A DNA stretch of 33,816 nt from Roseburia sp. (GTDB lineage: Bacteria > Bacillota > Clostridia > Lachnospirales > Lachnospiraceae), in contig JAMPFC010000025.1 in the NCBI GenBank assembly GCA_023664685.1, positions 1-33,816 on the forward strand. Direction: 5' to 3'. A model generated the notes under the pieces. That model was not told the DNA's origin, did no database searches, and saw only the letters and a program-made list of their open reading frames with translations. The position numbers and the translations under genes are program-made. The stretch's first letter is position 1; each line of letters starts with the position of its first letter. Positions 33,654-33,816 of the stretch are shown in pieces.

Positions 33654-33816
33654 ATGGAGAAAAGCGAAGTACTCTTGTATGTAACAGAAGACGGAACTGT
33701 TAAATTAGAAGTTGCGATGGAGTCGGAGACAGTATGGTTGAATTTAAATCAGATGTGCGAATTGTTTCAGCGTGACAAATCCGTTATATCAAGACATATT
33801 AAGAATATCTATACGG
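33654..33816 (+). CDS. rhuM: RhuM family protein, 5' part
   Basis: The frame is open to the window edge and gives 54 residues, including VWLNLNQMCELFQRDKSVISRHIKNI, the conserved N-terminus of RhuM/virulence-RhuM proteins, with a helix-turn-helix look. AGGAG (33642-33646) lies 7 nt before the ATG. It follows the fic gene by 49 bp and is likely in its operon. RhuM proteins are common in mobile and defence-associated islands; their function is unknown. The rest of the gene lies outside the window. Confidence 0.85.
   Translation, partial: MEKSEVLLYVTEDGTVKLEVAMESETVWLNLNQMCELFQRDKSVISRHIKNIYT

Noticed and set aside
1-33816. CRISPR arrays, tRNA or rRNA genes, and complete insertion sequences.
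   Set aside because: No regularly spaced repeats, no tRNA cloverleaf with T-loop motif, no rRNA motifs and no transposase gene were seen.

Overview
The window reads as chromosomal DNA of an anaerobic Firmicute of class Clostridia, most likely a Lachnospiraceae member. The clues are a clostridial-type FtsA-like ATPase of about 770 residues between coaE and a YycJ-type hydrolase, the era-yqzL-recO order, the Asp23/FakA (YloU/YloV) pair next to a PolA with a degenerate proofreading domain, a SpoIIM homologue beside NudF, the ACT/UPF0210 pair, strong GGAGG ribosome binding sites, and several TTG or GTG starts. Genus cannot be fixed from the sequence alone. Nearly all genes lie on the plus strand; one small membrane-protein gene (11193-11333) is on the minus strand.

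Layout. (1) 1-1765: accessory left edge. A coding remnant and a secreted leucine-rich-repeat protein lie between two exact 34-bp direct repeats, each containing a TTCGTGAACGAA palindrome. (2) 1766-9084: DUF1015 protein, DUF624 membrane protein, glycogen branching enzyme GlgB and an M16C peptidase. (3) 9156-11333: era, a yqzL-like gene and recO, with a predicted branched RNA/DNA fold before yqzL, then the 46-residue membrane-protein gene. (4) 11456-11610: a 155-bp nearly continuous palindrome. (5) 11719-17224: Asp23 protein, FakA, DNA polymerase I and CoaE, with a decayed 78-bp tandem duplication at the polA/coaE junction. (6) 17231-24391: FtsA-like protein with beta-grasp-like C-terminal modules, YycJ hydrolase, ACT regulator, UPF0210 protein, PepD dipeptidase and Nudix hydrolase. 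(7) 24468-31522: SpoIIM homologue, a four-gene ABC system of gliding-motility type (ATPase, GldF-like permease, GldG-like protein, DUF4340 protein), then cysS from its own promoter. (8) 31523-33816: a second accessory segment with an AraC/GyrI-like regulator, a broken PIN-domain toxin, an autoinhibited Fic AMP-transferase and the start of a RhuM-family gene.

The core genes serve genome maintenance (PolA, RecO), ribosome assembly and translation (Era, CysS), CoA synthesis (CoaE), lipid and envelope functions (FakA, Asp23), cell shape or division (FtsA-like), glycogen, and peptide turnover (M16C, PepD). No complete and clearly novel multi-gene system is visible. The least explained items are the 155-bp palindrome, the branched fold before yqzL, the 34-bp repeats around the LRR gene, the FtsA-like ATPase with beta-grasp-like tail, and the GldG/DUF4340 ABC operon under a palindromic site. 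All family assignments come from reading motifs; no database search was run.
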